Assembly: GCF_003604215.1 (NCBI RefSeq)
Contig: NZ_QXGS01000012.1
Span: forward strand, 27,462-91,461
From: Teichococcus vastitatis
GTDB taxonomy: Bacteria > Pseudomonadota > Alphaproteobacteria > Acetobacterales > Acetobacteraceae
Reading direction: 5' to 3'
DNA length: 64,000 bases
The position numbers and the translations under genes are program-made. Shown piece by piece: positions 15,832 to 24,509 of this stretch. The notes beneath the pieces are model-generated. The model was not told the origin of the DNA and searched no databases. It saw nothing but the letters and a program-made list of their open reading frames with translations. Each line of letters opens with the position of its first letter. Position 1 is the stretch's first letter.

Positions 15832-17900
15832 GCCGTCACCTCCAGAATCAGGTTCAGGTAGCGGTCGACTTCCGCGCTCATGCCGGGCGGCACCACGGTG
15901 GTGGTGTCCATCTGCTCCACGATGGCGGGACCCGCGAAGCGGTTGCCGGGCTGCAGCGCGTCACGGCTGTAGATCGGCGTCGACACGAAATCGCCGGCTT
16001 CAGGGAACCACACCGGGCGGTGGCCGGTGATGGCGGCGCCGGCGTCCGGGCCCGCGTCGGGATGGGCCTTCAGCGTCGCCTTCTTCACCAAGCCCGTGGC
16101 TTCCAGCCGCAAGGTGACGATCTGCACGGCCTCGCCCTCCGCCACGAAGCCGTAGCGCTGGCGGTGGGCCTCGGCGAAACCTTCGACCAGCGCGCGCAGG
16201 GTGGCGGCGGTGACGGGGCCATCCGGCAGTGGCACGGCGAGTTCGTAGTTCTGCCCCCGGTAGCGCATGTCGGCGGTGCGGGTCAACCGGCGTGCCTCGG
16301 CCGCGATGTGCTCGCCCTCGAACCAGGCCGCGGCCCGCGCGGCGAGTTCCTCGAACGCTGCCGCCACCTCCGGCACCGCGTCATCCACCGCCGGCAGCAG
16401 GCGCGTCGCGGCGAAGTCGGCGCGCAGATCCGTCAACAACAATCCCATGGCGCACAGGATGCCGGGGTTGCGCGGCACCAGCACGCGCTGGATGTCCAGT
16501 TCCCGGGCCAGGCGCGCGGCATGCAGCGGGCCGCCGCCGCCGAAGGCCATCAGGATGAAGTCGCGCGGATCATGGCCGCGCTGCACGGAGATGACGCGAA
16601 TGGCGCGCGCCATGTTGGCAATGACGACCGAGAGGATGCCCTGCGCGGTCTCCATGACGCCCAGGCCGAGCTGCTGCGCCAGGCGGCCGATCGCTTCCCG
16701 TGCCAGATCCTGCCGGATCTCCATGCGGCCGCCCAGCAGATGGGTCGGGTTCAGCGTCTGCAGCACCACGTTGGCATCGGTGGTCGCGGGCTCGGTGTTG
16801 CCCTTGTTGTAGCAGACCGGTCCCGGATCGGCGCCGCAGGAGCGCGGCCCGGCCTTCAGCAACCCGCCCGCGTCGACATAGGCGATGGAGCCGCCGCCGG
16901 CGCCCACCGTATGGATGTCGAGCATCGGCGCCTTGATCGGGTAGCCATGCACCACCGCTTCCGAGGTCAGCTTGCAGACGCCTCCCTGCAGCAGTGCCAC
17001 GTCGGTCGAGGTGCCGCCCATGTCGAAGGTGATGATGTTGTCGAATCCCGCGAGCGCGCCGATCGCCTGCGCGCCGACCACGCCCGTGGAAGGACCCGAG
17101 AGCACGGTGCGCACCGGCATCTCGGCGGCCGTCGGAAAGCCGATCACGCCGCCATTGGATTGCGTCAGATGCGGCGTTGCCATCATGCCGAGTTCGCGGA
17201 GGCGCGGCGCCAGAAGCCCGATGTAGCGCCGCATCACCGGACCGAGATAAGCGTTCAGCACCACGGTGGAGAGCCGCTCATATTCGCGGAATTCCGGGGC
17301 GATCTCATGGCCCGCGCTGATGAAGACGTCGGGCATTTCCTGGCGCAGGATCTCGACGGCGCGCCGCTCATGCTCGGGCCGGACAAAGCCGTACAGAAAG
17401 GACACCGCCACGGCCTGGACGCCTGCCTCGCGCAGCGCACGCGCCGCCGCGCGCATCCGGTCCTCGTCCAGGGGGATCTCGACCCCGCCATCGTGCCGCA
17501 GCCGTTCCGGCACCTCCATGCGCAGTTCGCGCGGCACCAGCACGGGTGGCTTGTCGGCCTGCATGTCGTAAAGGTCGGGTCGCTTCTGCCGACCGATCTC
17601 CAGCAGGTCGCGGAAGCCATCCGTGGTGACGAGGCCGGTGCGCACGCCGCGATGCTGGATCAGGGCGTTGGTGGCAACCGTGGTGCCATGGCCGAAATAC
17701 GCGACGGGCGCACCGGGCCGGTCGCCCGTGTCAGGCGCCACGCGGCGCATGCCTTCCTCGACGCCCTGGGCGATGCCGCGCGACGGATCATCGGGCGTGG
17801 AGGACACCTTCCATACCTCCACGCGCCCGTCTTCCTCATCGAAGAGGCAGACATCGGTGAAGGTGCCGCCGGAATCCACGCCCACACGCCAACGCGCCAT
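15828..17900 (-). CDS. hyuA: Hydantoinase A/oxoprolinase family protein (HyuA)
   Basis: A 690-residue HyuA subunit with the actin-like ATPase start MARWRVGVDSGGTFTDVCLF, the second phosphate motif ITFDMGGTSTDVALL (about 287) and FGGGGPLHAARLAREL (about 461). With HyuB it forms the ATP-dependent ring-opening enzyme for N-methylhydantoin or 5-oxoproline-like substrates. It is the first gene of a four-gene minus-strand operon (hyuA-hyuB-SBP-SDR). Confidence 0.93.
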   Translation of the reverse strand: MARWRVGVDSGGTFTDVCLFDEEDGRVEVWKVSSTPDDPSRGIAQGVEEGMRRVAPDTGDRPGAPVAYFGHGTTVATNALIQHRGVRTGLVTTDGFRDLLEIGRQKRPDLYDMQADKPPVLVPRELRMEVPERLRHDGGVEIPLDEDRMRAAARALREAGVQAVAVSFLYGFVRPEHERRAVEILRQEMPDVFISAGHEIAPEFREYERLSTVVLNAYLGPVMRRYIGLLAPRLRELGMMATPHLTQSNGGVIGFPTAAEMPVRTVLSGPSTGVVGAQAIGALAGFDNIITFDMGGTSTDVALLQGGVCKLTSEAVVHGYPIKAPMLDIHTVGAGGGSIAYVDAGGLLKAGPRSCGADPGPVCYNKGNTEPATTDANVVLQTLNPTHLLGGRMEIRQDLAREAIGRLAQQLGLGVMETAQGILSVVIANMARAIRVISVQRGHDPRDFILMAFGGGGPLHAARLARELDIQRVLVPRNPGILCAMGLLLTDLRADFAATRLLPAVDDAVPEVAAAFEELAARAAAWFEGEHIAAEARRLTRTADMRYRGQNYELAVPLPDGPVTAATLRALVEGFAEAHRQRYGFVAEGEAVQIVTLRLEATGLVKKATLKAHPDAGPDAGAAITGHRPVWFPEAGDFVSTPIYSRDALQPGNRFAGPAIVEQMDTTTVVPPGMSAEVDRYLNLILEVTA

Positions 17901-18074
17901 GCCCGACTGATCCCCTCATCCAAGAACGCCCGAGAGGTCAAAGTATCCGGCTGTGCCGGCAAAAGGGGCAAGAGGCTTTTTCGGCCGGGCCGGCGCCATT
18001 TGGGACAGCACCGGCAAGCAGGGCGCGGGCCGTTCTGCGGCAGCAATCATTTCCGGCTGCCGCCGCGCGGCTGC

Positions 18075-18476
18075 CTAGCGGGCCGCGCTCCTCCGGGCCC
18101 GCGCTTCATCCAGGCTCCAGGCGCCGCCGCCAGCGGCGACGAAGTACAGAAACACGAAGCAGTAGAGGATCGCCGCGTCGCCGCCATTGTTCACCGGAAA
18201 AAAGCTGCGCGGCGCATGCACGAGCCAGTAGGCGACCGCCATGGTGCCGGAGGTGATGAACGCCGCCGGCCGCACCCACAGCCCCAGCAGCAGCAGCGTG
18301 CCGCCGATGATCTCGATGAAGCCGGCGAACCACGACAGGCTGAAGGCAGCCGGTGAACTGCCCGGCGGAAAGCCGAGCAGCTTCGTCGTGCCGTGTTCCA
18401 GAAAGATCAGGGCGCTGACGATGCGCAGCAAACCGAGGGCGCGGTAAGCCCAAGGACTGCCAGGAGAAAGATCCAT
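18075..18476 (-). CDS. DoxX family membrane protein
   Basis: A 133-residue inner-membrane protein with four hydrophobic segments and the DoxX signature region ALIFLEHGTTKLLGFPPG, then WFAGFIEIIGGTLLLLGL. DoxX-like proteins are associated with quinone or redox functions, but the specific role is unknown. The start at 18476 (MDLSPGSPWAYRAL) has GGAG about 9 nt upstream; a longer reading to 18533 is less likely. Confidence 0.87.
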   Translation of the reverse strand: MDLSPGSPWAYRALGLLRIVSALIFLEHGTTKLLGFPPGSSPAAFSLSWFAGFIEIIGGTLLLLGLWVRPAAFITSGTMAVAYWLVHAPRSFFPVNNGGDAAILYCFVFLYFVAAGGGAWSLDEARARRSAAR

Positions 18477-18572
18477 CAAGCGAAGCTCCGGTTGCTGAAG
18501 ACGGGCGCGATCCTCGCACGGCTTGGCGGCCAAGTCTCGCCGCCCGTCTGCCCGGTCGCGGACCGCGGCGCC

Positions 18573-19313
18573 TCAGCGCGCCATGCTGCCGTGCATCCAG
18601 CCTTCCGGGGCGCCGGCGCCGACCTGCAGCCAGCCGCCCGGCGCTTCCAGGAACACCTGCAGCGGCGTGCCGGCCGGAACCACGCGGATCACCGCGCCTC
18701 CGCCGTTCGGATGGCTGCGCAGATTGCCGTTCTGCCGCATGATCACGGTGCGGCCGGGCAGCGCGGCGGGCGCATCGCCGGAGGCGGATGGCGGGGGCAT
18801 GGCGGCCTGTGGCGGCGCCACGCGCGGCTGTACCATTCCCGGCGGCGGGGTGCGGCTCTCCTCCGGCAGCCGATCCGGCACCGGAGGCATGGGAGGCGGC
18901 GCGCCGGCGCGGTGCTGCGGCGGCGGACCACCCTCCTCGTAGCAGCGCAGCACGGTTTCCACGAAGACCCGCGACGCGCTTGGACCGGAGGTGGCGACAA
19001 ACTGCTCGACACCGGGCTTGTCGCCATCTCCCGGCGTGACCACCGACACGAACAGCGTGAAGGCCGCGCCGAGCTCAGGCAGGTTGACCTGGCCGCACAC
19101 CGCCGTTCCACCCTGGGCCTGCCGGTAGAGCTGCACGCCGCGCAAGGTGGTCTGCTCACCTCCGAGCCGACGCAGCTCGGCTTCAGCGGCCGTGCGGGCC
19201 GCATCGAGAACGGTGTTGTCCGCGCCGCTCTTCTGGTCATCGCAGCCGGCGGCCAGCAATGCGAGGGCGAAAGCCGGGGCCAGCGGCCATCCGCCGGTTC
19301 CTGAGCGTCTCAT
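18573..19313 (-). CDS. Lipoprotein with C-terminal SH3-like domain
   Basis: A 246-residue exported lipoprotein. From the start at 19313 the signal peptide ends in the lipobox LLAAGC (Cys about 24). The middle is a Pro/Ala-rich linker (about 120-180). The C-terminal about 65 residues form a bacterial SH3 domain (NLRSHPNGGGAVIRVVPAGT, GGWLQVGAGAPEGWMHGSM), a fold often used to bind peptidoglycan. The start overlaps the stop of the decayed channel gene upstream (ATGA, 19310-19313), so the two were probably one operon. Confidence 0.8.
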   Translation of the reverse strand: MRRSGTGGWPLAPAFALALLAAGCDDQKSGADNTVLDAARTAAEAELRRLGGEQTTLRGVQLYRQAQGGTAVCGQVNLPELGAAFTLFVSVVTPGDGDKPGVEQFVATSGPSASRVFVETVLRCYEEGGPPPQHRAGAPPPMPPVPDRLPEESRTPPPGMVQPRVAPPQAAMPPPSASGDAPAALPGRTVIMRQNGNLRSHPNGGGAVIRVVPAGTPLQVFLEAPGGWLQVGAGAPEGWMHGSMAR

Positions 19314-20328
19314 GGCGGCGCATCGCGCCCGCGGGAGCGGAAACGCGTCTGCTGCCACCATTCGCTCCGCAGCGTTTCCAGGAGCGCCACGTCGAGCGCG
19401 ACATGCGTGCTGTTCCCGGGCGGCAGCGCGATGGCGTAGTTTTGGCTGTCCAATGTGATCGGCAGCAATTCAAGCTCCGCAAATTCCTGCCGGATGGTCC
19501 AGCCGAGCAGGGGACGATCATACACAAAAGCGCCGATCTGGCCCAGGCGCAGGGCAGGGAGGCCTTCGGCCGTCCGGGAATAGGTGTCATGGGCGACCCG
19601 CTGCGCCACCAGGAAATCGATGGCCGAGGAGCCCTGCACCGCACCGACCTGCAGGCTGCGCAGATCGGCCACGTTGCGCACCAGCCCCTGCAGGCGCTGC
19701 ATCGTCACGGAGGAGGCGATGCCCGCGATGAACACCGCGATGGTCACCACCGAGACCACCATTCACACCACCGCCAGGATGCGGCCGGGCAGCGAACGGG
19801 GGCCATCCTGCGCCGCGCCGGCCCGCGCATGGCCACCGCCAACCACCAAGCCCCGGCGACGAAGCCGCGCAGCGGCGGGCCGCCATAGGCCTCGTGGTGA
19901 TGCCGCTCGAACAGCTAGATCAAGGTGCCGACGCCGGGGGCGTTGCCCAGCAGCACCAGGACGCCCTGCAGGAAGCCGAAGGACAGAAAGGTGTGCAGCA
20001 CCGGCAGCCATGCGGTCGCGGCGTTGTCCCGCGCCACGGCATCGATCAGCAACTGCACCATGTCGCGTTCCACTGGCCTGTAGCGCAGGCCGAGCTGCTC
20101 CGCGACGCGACGCCAGAGATCGATGCTGATGCCCTACCATTCGCCGCTGCCATTCTTCATCGCGAAGGGCGGCGCGCTGCGCGTCGCGACCACCCATTCA
20201 CGGCCGGCCGGCGGCGGGCTGCCCTGCGCCGGCGCCTGCCACGGCAGCAGCGCCAGGACGATCAGGAGGCAGAACAGATGGAGAGGGAAAGTGCCACACC
20301 CTGAACGGTGCAACACGCGGCGCGGCAT
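19310..20328 (-). pseudogene. Decayed ion-channel/solute-binding-domain protein gene
   Basis: Remnant of a glutamate-receptor-like K+ channel protein (periplasmic binding domain split by a pore domain). The signal peptide and first strand EWVVATRSAPPFAMKNG (20328 downward) read into a TAG. The frame then continues ISIDLWRRVAEQLGLRYRP, hits another TAG where VGTLIWLFER is expected, and loses frame near the pore loop. After an in-frame TGA where a Trp is expected, the last part reads MVVSVVTIAVFIAGIASSVT to a stop at 19310. Much of the ligand domain is deleted. At two of the stops the expected codon is Trp (TGG to TAG or TGA, G-to-A changes). Not expected to be functional. Confidence 0.8.
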
Positions 20329-20354
20329 GGCCGCCTCCGGTCCGGGGCCCCGGT

Positions 20355-20807
20355 TCAGGAAGGCCGGCGCTTCAGCTCGTCGCGGATCTCGGTCAGCAGG
20401 ATCTCGGATGTGGTCGGCAGCGGCTTTGGCGCTTCCGCGTCCTTGCGCAGGCTGATCCTGGTGAGGATGCGAACCACCCAGAACACCGCGAAGGCAACGA
20501 TCAGGAACTTGATGATGGCATTGATGAACAAACCAATGCCGAGCGCCACGCTACCGGCTGCCCTGGTGGCTTCCAGCGTCGGCAGCCTTTCGCCGCGGAT
20601 CACCACGAACAGGTTGGAAAAATCCACGCCGCCGATCAGCAGGCCGATCATCGGGTTGAAGATGTCCTCGACCAGCGAATTCACGATGGAGGTGAACGCC
20701 GCGCCGATGATGATGCCGACTGCGAGGTCGATGACGTTGCCACGGGTGACGAAGGCTTTGAACTGAGCGATCCAGCCTGGCGTCCAGTCTTTCAGCGAAG
20801 CGGACAT
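20355..20807 (-). CDS. mscL: Large-conductance mechanosensitive channel MscL
   Basis: A 150-residue MscL. It has the conserved N-terminal FKAFVTRGNVIDLAVGIIIG (helix S1/TM1), GLLIGGVDFSNLF and TM2 NAIIKFLIVAFAVFWVVR, ending in a charged helix TEIRDELKRR. It opens under membrane tension to release solutes on osmotic downshock. The start at 20807 (MSASLKDW) is favoured over 20825. It is not obviously in an operon with the decayed gene downstream. Confidence 0.95.
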   Translation of the reverse strand: MSASLKDWTPGWIAQFKAFVTRGNVIDLAVGIIIGAAFTSIVNSLVEDIFNPMIGLLIGGVDFSNLFVVIRGERLPTLEATRAAGSVALGIGLFINAIIKFLIVAFAVFWVVRILTRISLRKDAEAPKPLPTTSEILLTEIRDELKRRPS

Positions 20808-20892
20808 CCTCAACTCCGGCAGCAATGTTGCGGCTCAGCATAGGTGCATGATTCACGGCTTTCCAAGGGAAGCTCGGCCATTCGCGCCGATC

Positions 20893-20908
20893 ATGATCCT
20901 GTGATCAT
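20893..20908. promoter_or_regulatory. Inverted repeat between mscL and ccdA
   Basis: A perfect 6-bp inverted repeat ATGATC-CTGT-GATCAT lies in the divergent region, about 85 nt from the mscL start and 125 nt from ccdA. It may be a regulator site or part of a promoter region. The function is unknown. Confidence 0.3.
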
Positions 20909-20990
20909 CAAGATGCCATGAGGGTCCTCGTTTTCGCGCGGCGACGCTCCACACCCGCAGGATCATCGCGGTGCTTGTTCAGCGGCCTTC

Positions 20991-21009
20991 ATGCGCATAC
21001 GATACGCAT
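20991..21009. promoter_or_regulatory. Candidate CcdA operator
   Basis: A near-palindrome ATGCGCATACGATACGCAT ends 23 nt before the ccdA start codon. Ribbon-helix-helix antitoxins such as CcdA usually repress their own operon by binding such repeats over the promoter. Confidence 0.4.
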
Positions 21010-21032
21010 GATCATCTCAGGAGACACCGCCC

Positions 21033-21308
21033 ATGCGCCGCGGCACGGCCAATCAGATCGCAGCTCCGGCGCGGAAGCCGCAGGTCAAGCGGGCCATCAA
21101 CCTGAGCCTGAACAACGAGTTGGTTGAGCAGGCGCGGCGCTACACGGGCAATCTCAGCGGCACGCTGGAAGTGCTGCTGGAGGAATTCGTCGCCCGCGAG
21201 GAGGCCCGCCGACGCGCCGAGGACGCGGCGCTGGATCGCGTGGTGGCAGCCTTCGGCGAGTTCCACGCCCGGCATGGCCTGTTGTCAGATGAGTTCTCCG
21301 GTCTCTGA
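21033..21308 (+). CDS. ccdA: Type II antitoxin, CcdA family
   Basis: A 91-residue CcdA-like antitoxin. The N-terminal ribbon-helix-helix reads VKRAINLSLNNELVEQARRY, and the C-terminal toxin-neutralising helix includes EEFVAREEARRRAED and ends in FGEFHARHGLLSDEFSGL, the usual CcdA tail. An AGGAG ribosome site lies about 9 nt upstream. The 3' end overlaps ccdB by 20 nt. Confidence 0.92.
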   Translation: MRRGTANQIAAPARKPQVKRAINLSLNNELVEQARRYTGNLSGTLEVLLEEFVAREEARRRAEDAALDRVVAAFGEFHARHGLLSDEFSGL

Positions 21309-21630
21309 CCCGGTGCCGCAATTCGACGTCTTCACCAATCCCGGCCGGCAACGCGACGCGATCCCTTTCGTGGTGGCATTGCAGAACGGACGCTACGAGC
21401 ATGCCCCGACGCGGCTGGTCGCGGCCCTGATCAGCGCCCGCGCCATCGCCGTGGAAGAGCATCATCTGGCACCACGCTTCACGGTGCTGGGCCGGCCGGT
21501 GGTGCTGGACGTGTTCAACCTCGCCACGGTGCCGGCGGCCCGGCTGGGGCCGGTGATGGCGTCGCTGGCGGATGAGGACAGTCGCGCCCGGCTCGGCCGT
21601 GCGCTGGACGAGTTTCTCAGCCAGGCCTGA
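21289..21630 (+). CDS. ccdB: Type II toxin, CcdB family
   Basis: A 113-residue CcdB-like toxin, expected to poison DNA gyrase. Family features are QFDVFTNPGRQRDAIPFVVALQN at the N-terminus, LAPRFTVLGRPVVLDVFNLATV in the middle and the C-terminal helix ending LGRALDEFLSQA. The start codon lies inside ccdA (20-nt overlap), which gives antitoxin-first translation. The pair is chromosomal here or on a large replicon; there is no plasmid replication gene in the window. Confidence 0.92.
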   Translation: MSSPVSDPVPQFDVFTNPGRQRDAIPFVVALQNGRYEHAPTRLVAALISARAIAVEEHHLAPRFTVLGRPVVLDVFNLATVPAARLGPVMASLADEDSRARLGRALDEFLSQA

Positions 21631-21736
21631 GCCGCCCGGTGGCTCGGATTTCCGATGAAGGTCGGGTGTTAAACGCTTGAGTTGAAAACACGCGGAGCGT
21701 ATCCGGGGCCATTCTTCCGGTGATGGAGACACCCTG

Positions 21737-22954
21737 ATGCCGCTACGCCGTGATCTGCTGGGCGGGGCCGGTGCGCTGCTGGCCTCGACCGCCCTGGCCG
21801 GCCCCGTGCTGGTCGGGCCAGCCATGGCACGCAGCCGCGTGCCGGCCAGGGCCGCCGAGCTGGTTCCGGACAGCCCCGCCAGCAGCCCGGTTGGGCCGCT
21901 CCATACCCCGGCGAAGCAGGTCCTCCTGCTCGACGCCACCACCGGCGCGGTGCTGCTCGACAAGGGGGCGGATGAGCGGATGCGTCCCTCCTCCATGTCG
22001 AAGCTGATGACCGTCTACGTCGTGTTCGACATGATGAAGCAGAACAGGCTCCGTCCCGAACAGACCCTGCCGGTGAGCGAGAACGCCTGGCGCAAGGGCG
22101 GCTCCAAGATGTTCGTGGCGCTGGGCAGCCAGGTCACGGTGCAGGACCTGTTGCGCGGGGTGGTGGTGCAGTCCGGCAATGATGCGTGCATCGTGTTGGC
22201 CGAGGGCATCAGCGGCACCGAGGAACAATTCGCCGTGCTGATGAACGAGTACGCGAAGCGCCTCGGCATGACCAGCAGCACCTTCCGCAACGCGACCGGC
22301 TGGCCGGACCCCGAGCACCTGACCACCTGCCGCGATCTCGCCACGCTGGCGGGCCGGCTGATCAGCGACTTTCCCGAACAATACGGCCTGTTCGGCATTC
22401 CCTCCTTTCAATGGAACGGCATCAGCCAGCAGAACCGCGACCCCCTGCTCGGCCGTGTGTCCGGGGCCGACGGCATGAAGACCGGCCACACAGAGGCGGC
22501 GGGCTACGGCTTGGTCGGCACGGCGAAGCGGGGCAACCGGCGGCTGATTCTGGTAGCCAATGGCATGAGCTCGATGAAGATGCGCGGCGACGAGGGCGCG
22601 CGGCTGCTGGAATGGGGCTTCGCCAATTTCACCAACGTGTCGCTGTTCCGCGCCGGCGAAGCCATCGAGGAAGCGCCCGTCTGGCTGGGCGCGCGCCCGG
22701 CCGTGCCGCTGGTCGCCGAACGCGAGGTGGTGCTGACCCTGCCGCAATCCTGGCGCCGCACACTGCAGGTGAAGCTGCGCTACGCCGCACCGGTCGCGGC
22801 ACCGGTGGCCAAGGGCCAGCCACTCGGTCAGATCGAGATCGGCGGCGAGGGCGTGCCGCCGATGCAGCTGCCGCTGCTGGCCGGAGCCGAGGTGGCCCGG
22901 CTCGGGCCGGTGTTGCGCCTGCCAGCGGTGGTCAGCCACTGGCTATCCGGCTGA
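21737..22954 (+). CDS. dacC: D-alanyl-D-alanine carboxypeptidase (PBP5/6-like)
   Basis: Serine-type DD-carboxypeptidase (peptidase S11), 405 residues, exported by an N-terminal signal (cleavage near AMA). The active-site motifs are SMSK (86-89), SGN (in VVVQSGNDA) and KTG (in ADGMKTGHT). The C-terminal PBP5 beta-domain is present (REVVLTLPQSWRRTLQVKLRY). It trims the terminal D-Ala from peptidoglycan pentapeptides. The C-terminal amphipathic anchor is short (RLPAVVSHWLSG). The subfamily name dacA or dacC cannot be settled from sequence alone. Confidence 0.9.
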   Translation: MPLRRDLLGGAGALLASTALAGPVLVGPAMARSRVPARAAELVPDSPASSPVGPLHTPAKQVLLLDATTGAVLLDKGADERMRPSSMSKLMTVYVVFDMMKQNRLRPEQTLPVSENAWRKGGSKMFVALGSQVTVQDLLRGVVVQSGNDACIVLAEGISGTEEQFAVLMNEYAKRLGMTSSTFRNATGWPDPEHLTTCRDLATLAGRLISDFPEQYGLFGIPSFQWNGISQQNRDPLLGRVSGADGMKTGHTEAAGYGLVGTAKRGNRRLILVANGMSSMKMRGDEGARLLEWGFANFTNVSLFRAGEAIEEAPVWLGARPAVPLVAEREVVLTLPQSWRRTLQVKLRYAAPVAAPVAKGQPLGQIEIGGEGVPPMQLPLLAGAEVARLGPVLRLPAVVSHWLSG

Positions 22955-22979
22955 GGCGCGGCATCAGTCACAGAGGGCG

Positions 22980-23756
22980 CTACACCACCACGGGGTAGCG
23001 CGCGCCATCCATGCCCAGCGTGACGCCGGTGATGTAGCTGGCCCGGGCCGAGGCCAGGAACAGCACGGCATCGGCGACTTCCTCGGGCCGTGCCATGCGG
23101 CCCAGCGGGATGGCGGCCACGCTGCGCCGGCGCGCTTCCGCCGCGTCGATGCCGGCGAGCCGCGCTTCCGCCGCGAGCCCTTCGGCCACCCGGTCGGTTT
23201 CCGTGGCGCCGGGATTGACGCCGAGGATGCGCAGGCCCTGGCCGGCATAGGCAGTGGCCAGCCCGGCGGTGGCCAGCATCAGCGCCGCGTTGGCCGCGCC
23301 GCCGGCCAGATGCGTCGGCGCCGCGACCTTGCCGCCGGCGCCGATGACGTTGACGATCACGCCCCGGCCGCGATCCGCCATGCGCTTCACCAGCGGATCG
23401 ATCACGTTGATGTAGCTGAAGTACTTGGCATCCATGGCGGCGCGCCATGCGGCCGGGGTCAGCTCAGCCGGCGGCGTGCGGCGGGCGGCGCCGGCGGCGT
23501 TGACCAGCACCTCCACCCCGCCCAGCGCGGCTTCCGCCTCGGCCGCGGCGCGCGCCGCCTCGGCAGGGTCGGTCAGGTCGGCCTGGATGCCGATGGCGCC
23601 GGGCAGCGCCGCCAGCGCGGCATCGAGGCTGTCGCGCGAGCGGCCGCAGATGGCCACCGCCGCGCCTTCCGCCAGGAAAGCCTCGGCACAGGCGCGGCCG
23701 ATGCCGCGGGAGCCGCCGGTGATCAGCACCGTCTTGCCGCTCAATTGCAGGTCCAT
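22980..23756 (-). CDS. SDR-family protein lacking the canonical Tyr-Lys pair
   Basis: A 258-residue SDR with intact cofactor loop [10 protein letters not shown] (14-23), NAAG and the C-terminal [15 protein letters not shown]. In the active-site region, where YxxxK should follow the catalytic Ser strand, the sequence reads [20 protein letters not shown] followed by GAANAALM. The expected Tyr and Lys are replaced (Gly and Asn when NAAL is aligned with the usual KAAL). It may bind NAD(P) without classical reductase activity, or use another mechanism. The fold is certain; the reaction is unknown. Gene is convergent with dacC. Confidence 0.85.
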   Translation of the reverse strand: MDLQLSGKTVLITGGSRGIGRACAEAFLAEGAAVAICGRSRDSLDAALAALPGAIGIQADLTDPAEAARAAAEAEAALGGVEVLVNAAGAARRTPPAELTPAAWRAAMDAKYFSYINVIDPLVKRMADRGRGVIVNVIGAGGKVAAPTHLAGGAANAALMLATAGLATAYAGQGLRILGVNPGATETDRVAEGLAAEARLAGIDAAEARRRSVAAIPLGRMARPEEVADAVLFLASARASYITGVTLGMDGARYPVVV

Positions 23757-23918
23757 GGACGTCCCTTTTCTGCCCCGGCCTGCCTCATTCGCCGCCGGAT
23801 CGGTGTTTCAGCCATTTGATGGTGCCGGCGCGGCGGCGTCCAGGGTGCATGGCGCTCTTGCCAGCAGGTTGCGCTTGTCCATCTCTGGCTTCCACCTCCG
23901 CGAAAAGGAATCGGACGC

Positions 23919-24509
23919 ATGCCCTTGCTGACCCGGCGTGACCTCGGATGCCATCACGGCTTTACCTGGCTGTGCCTCGCGGCGTTGGCCGGCATGGCCG
24001 GCTGGCTGGCATGGCTGGGGCAGGGCGGAGCTGCGCTGGGGACGCTGGCAGCGCTGGCGGGATGCCTGGGCCTGATCCTGCCGCCGCGCGAGCGCATGGA
24101 GGTGCTGCCCCGGCGCCTGCGCGCCCTGCCCCGCGGGCTGGACGCCACGCCCGTGCTGGCGACGCTGCTGTCCACGCCCGGCTACGGCCTCGGCTGGTTC
24201 TACCAGCCGGGTCCGTATGACGAGGTGGTGCATCTGGTGAACGGCGTGATGGCCGGATTAGTGTTTGCCGCCGCGATGCAGCTGGACGGGCGGTCGCGCA
24301 GCCTGGGCCGGATGGCGCTGATCGGTGCCGGCTTCGGCCTCGCGCTGGCGACGGGCTGGGAGCTGTTCGAGGCGGCAACCGGGCTGATCGGCGACTGGAC
24401 GGATACCTGGACCGATGTGGTGCTGACCACCGGCGGCGCGGTGGGCGGGGCGGCGCTGGCCGGCTGGCGCTGGCCGGCGACGGATGTTGTGGCCCGCGCG
24501 CCACGGTGA
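23919..24509 (+). CDS. Integral membrane protein (YjdF/DUF2238-like)
   Basis: A 196-residue membrane protein with about five hydrophobic segments. The motifs YDEVVHLVNGVMAGLVFA and WELFEAATGLIGDWTDTWTD resemble the DUF2238/YjdF pattern (DxxxH followed by E..E and D..D), which suggests metal or proton chemistry in the membrane. Its stop overlaps the GTG of the next gene (GTGA, 24506-24509), so the two are co-translated. Confidence 0.7.
   Translation: MPLLTRRDLGCHHGFTWLCLAALAGMAGWLAWLGQGGAALGTLAALAGCLGLILPPRERMEVLPRRLRALPRGLDATPVLATLLSTPGYGLGWFYQPGPYDEVVHLVNGVMAGLVFAAAMQLDGRSRSLGRMALIGAGFGLALATGWELFEAATGLIGDWTDTWTDVVLTTGGAVGGAALAGWRWPATDVVARAPR

Noticed and set aside
16020-18356. Long plus-strand open frame opposite hyuA
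   Set aside because: It is antisense to a clear HyuA gene, has Arg/His/Gln-rich composition typical of shadow frames in high-GC DNA, and no domain.
20134-20328. Independent small gene with signal peptide
   Set aside because: It reads straight into the decayed channel protein in the same frame after a single TAG, so it is the 5' part of that pseudogene.
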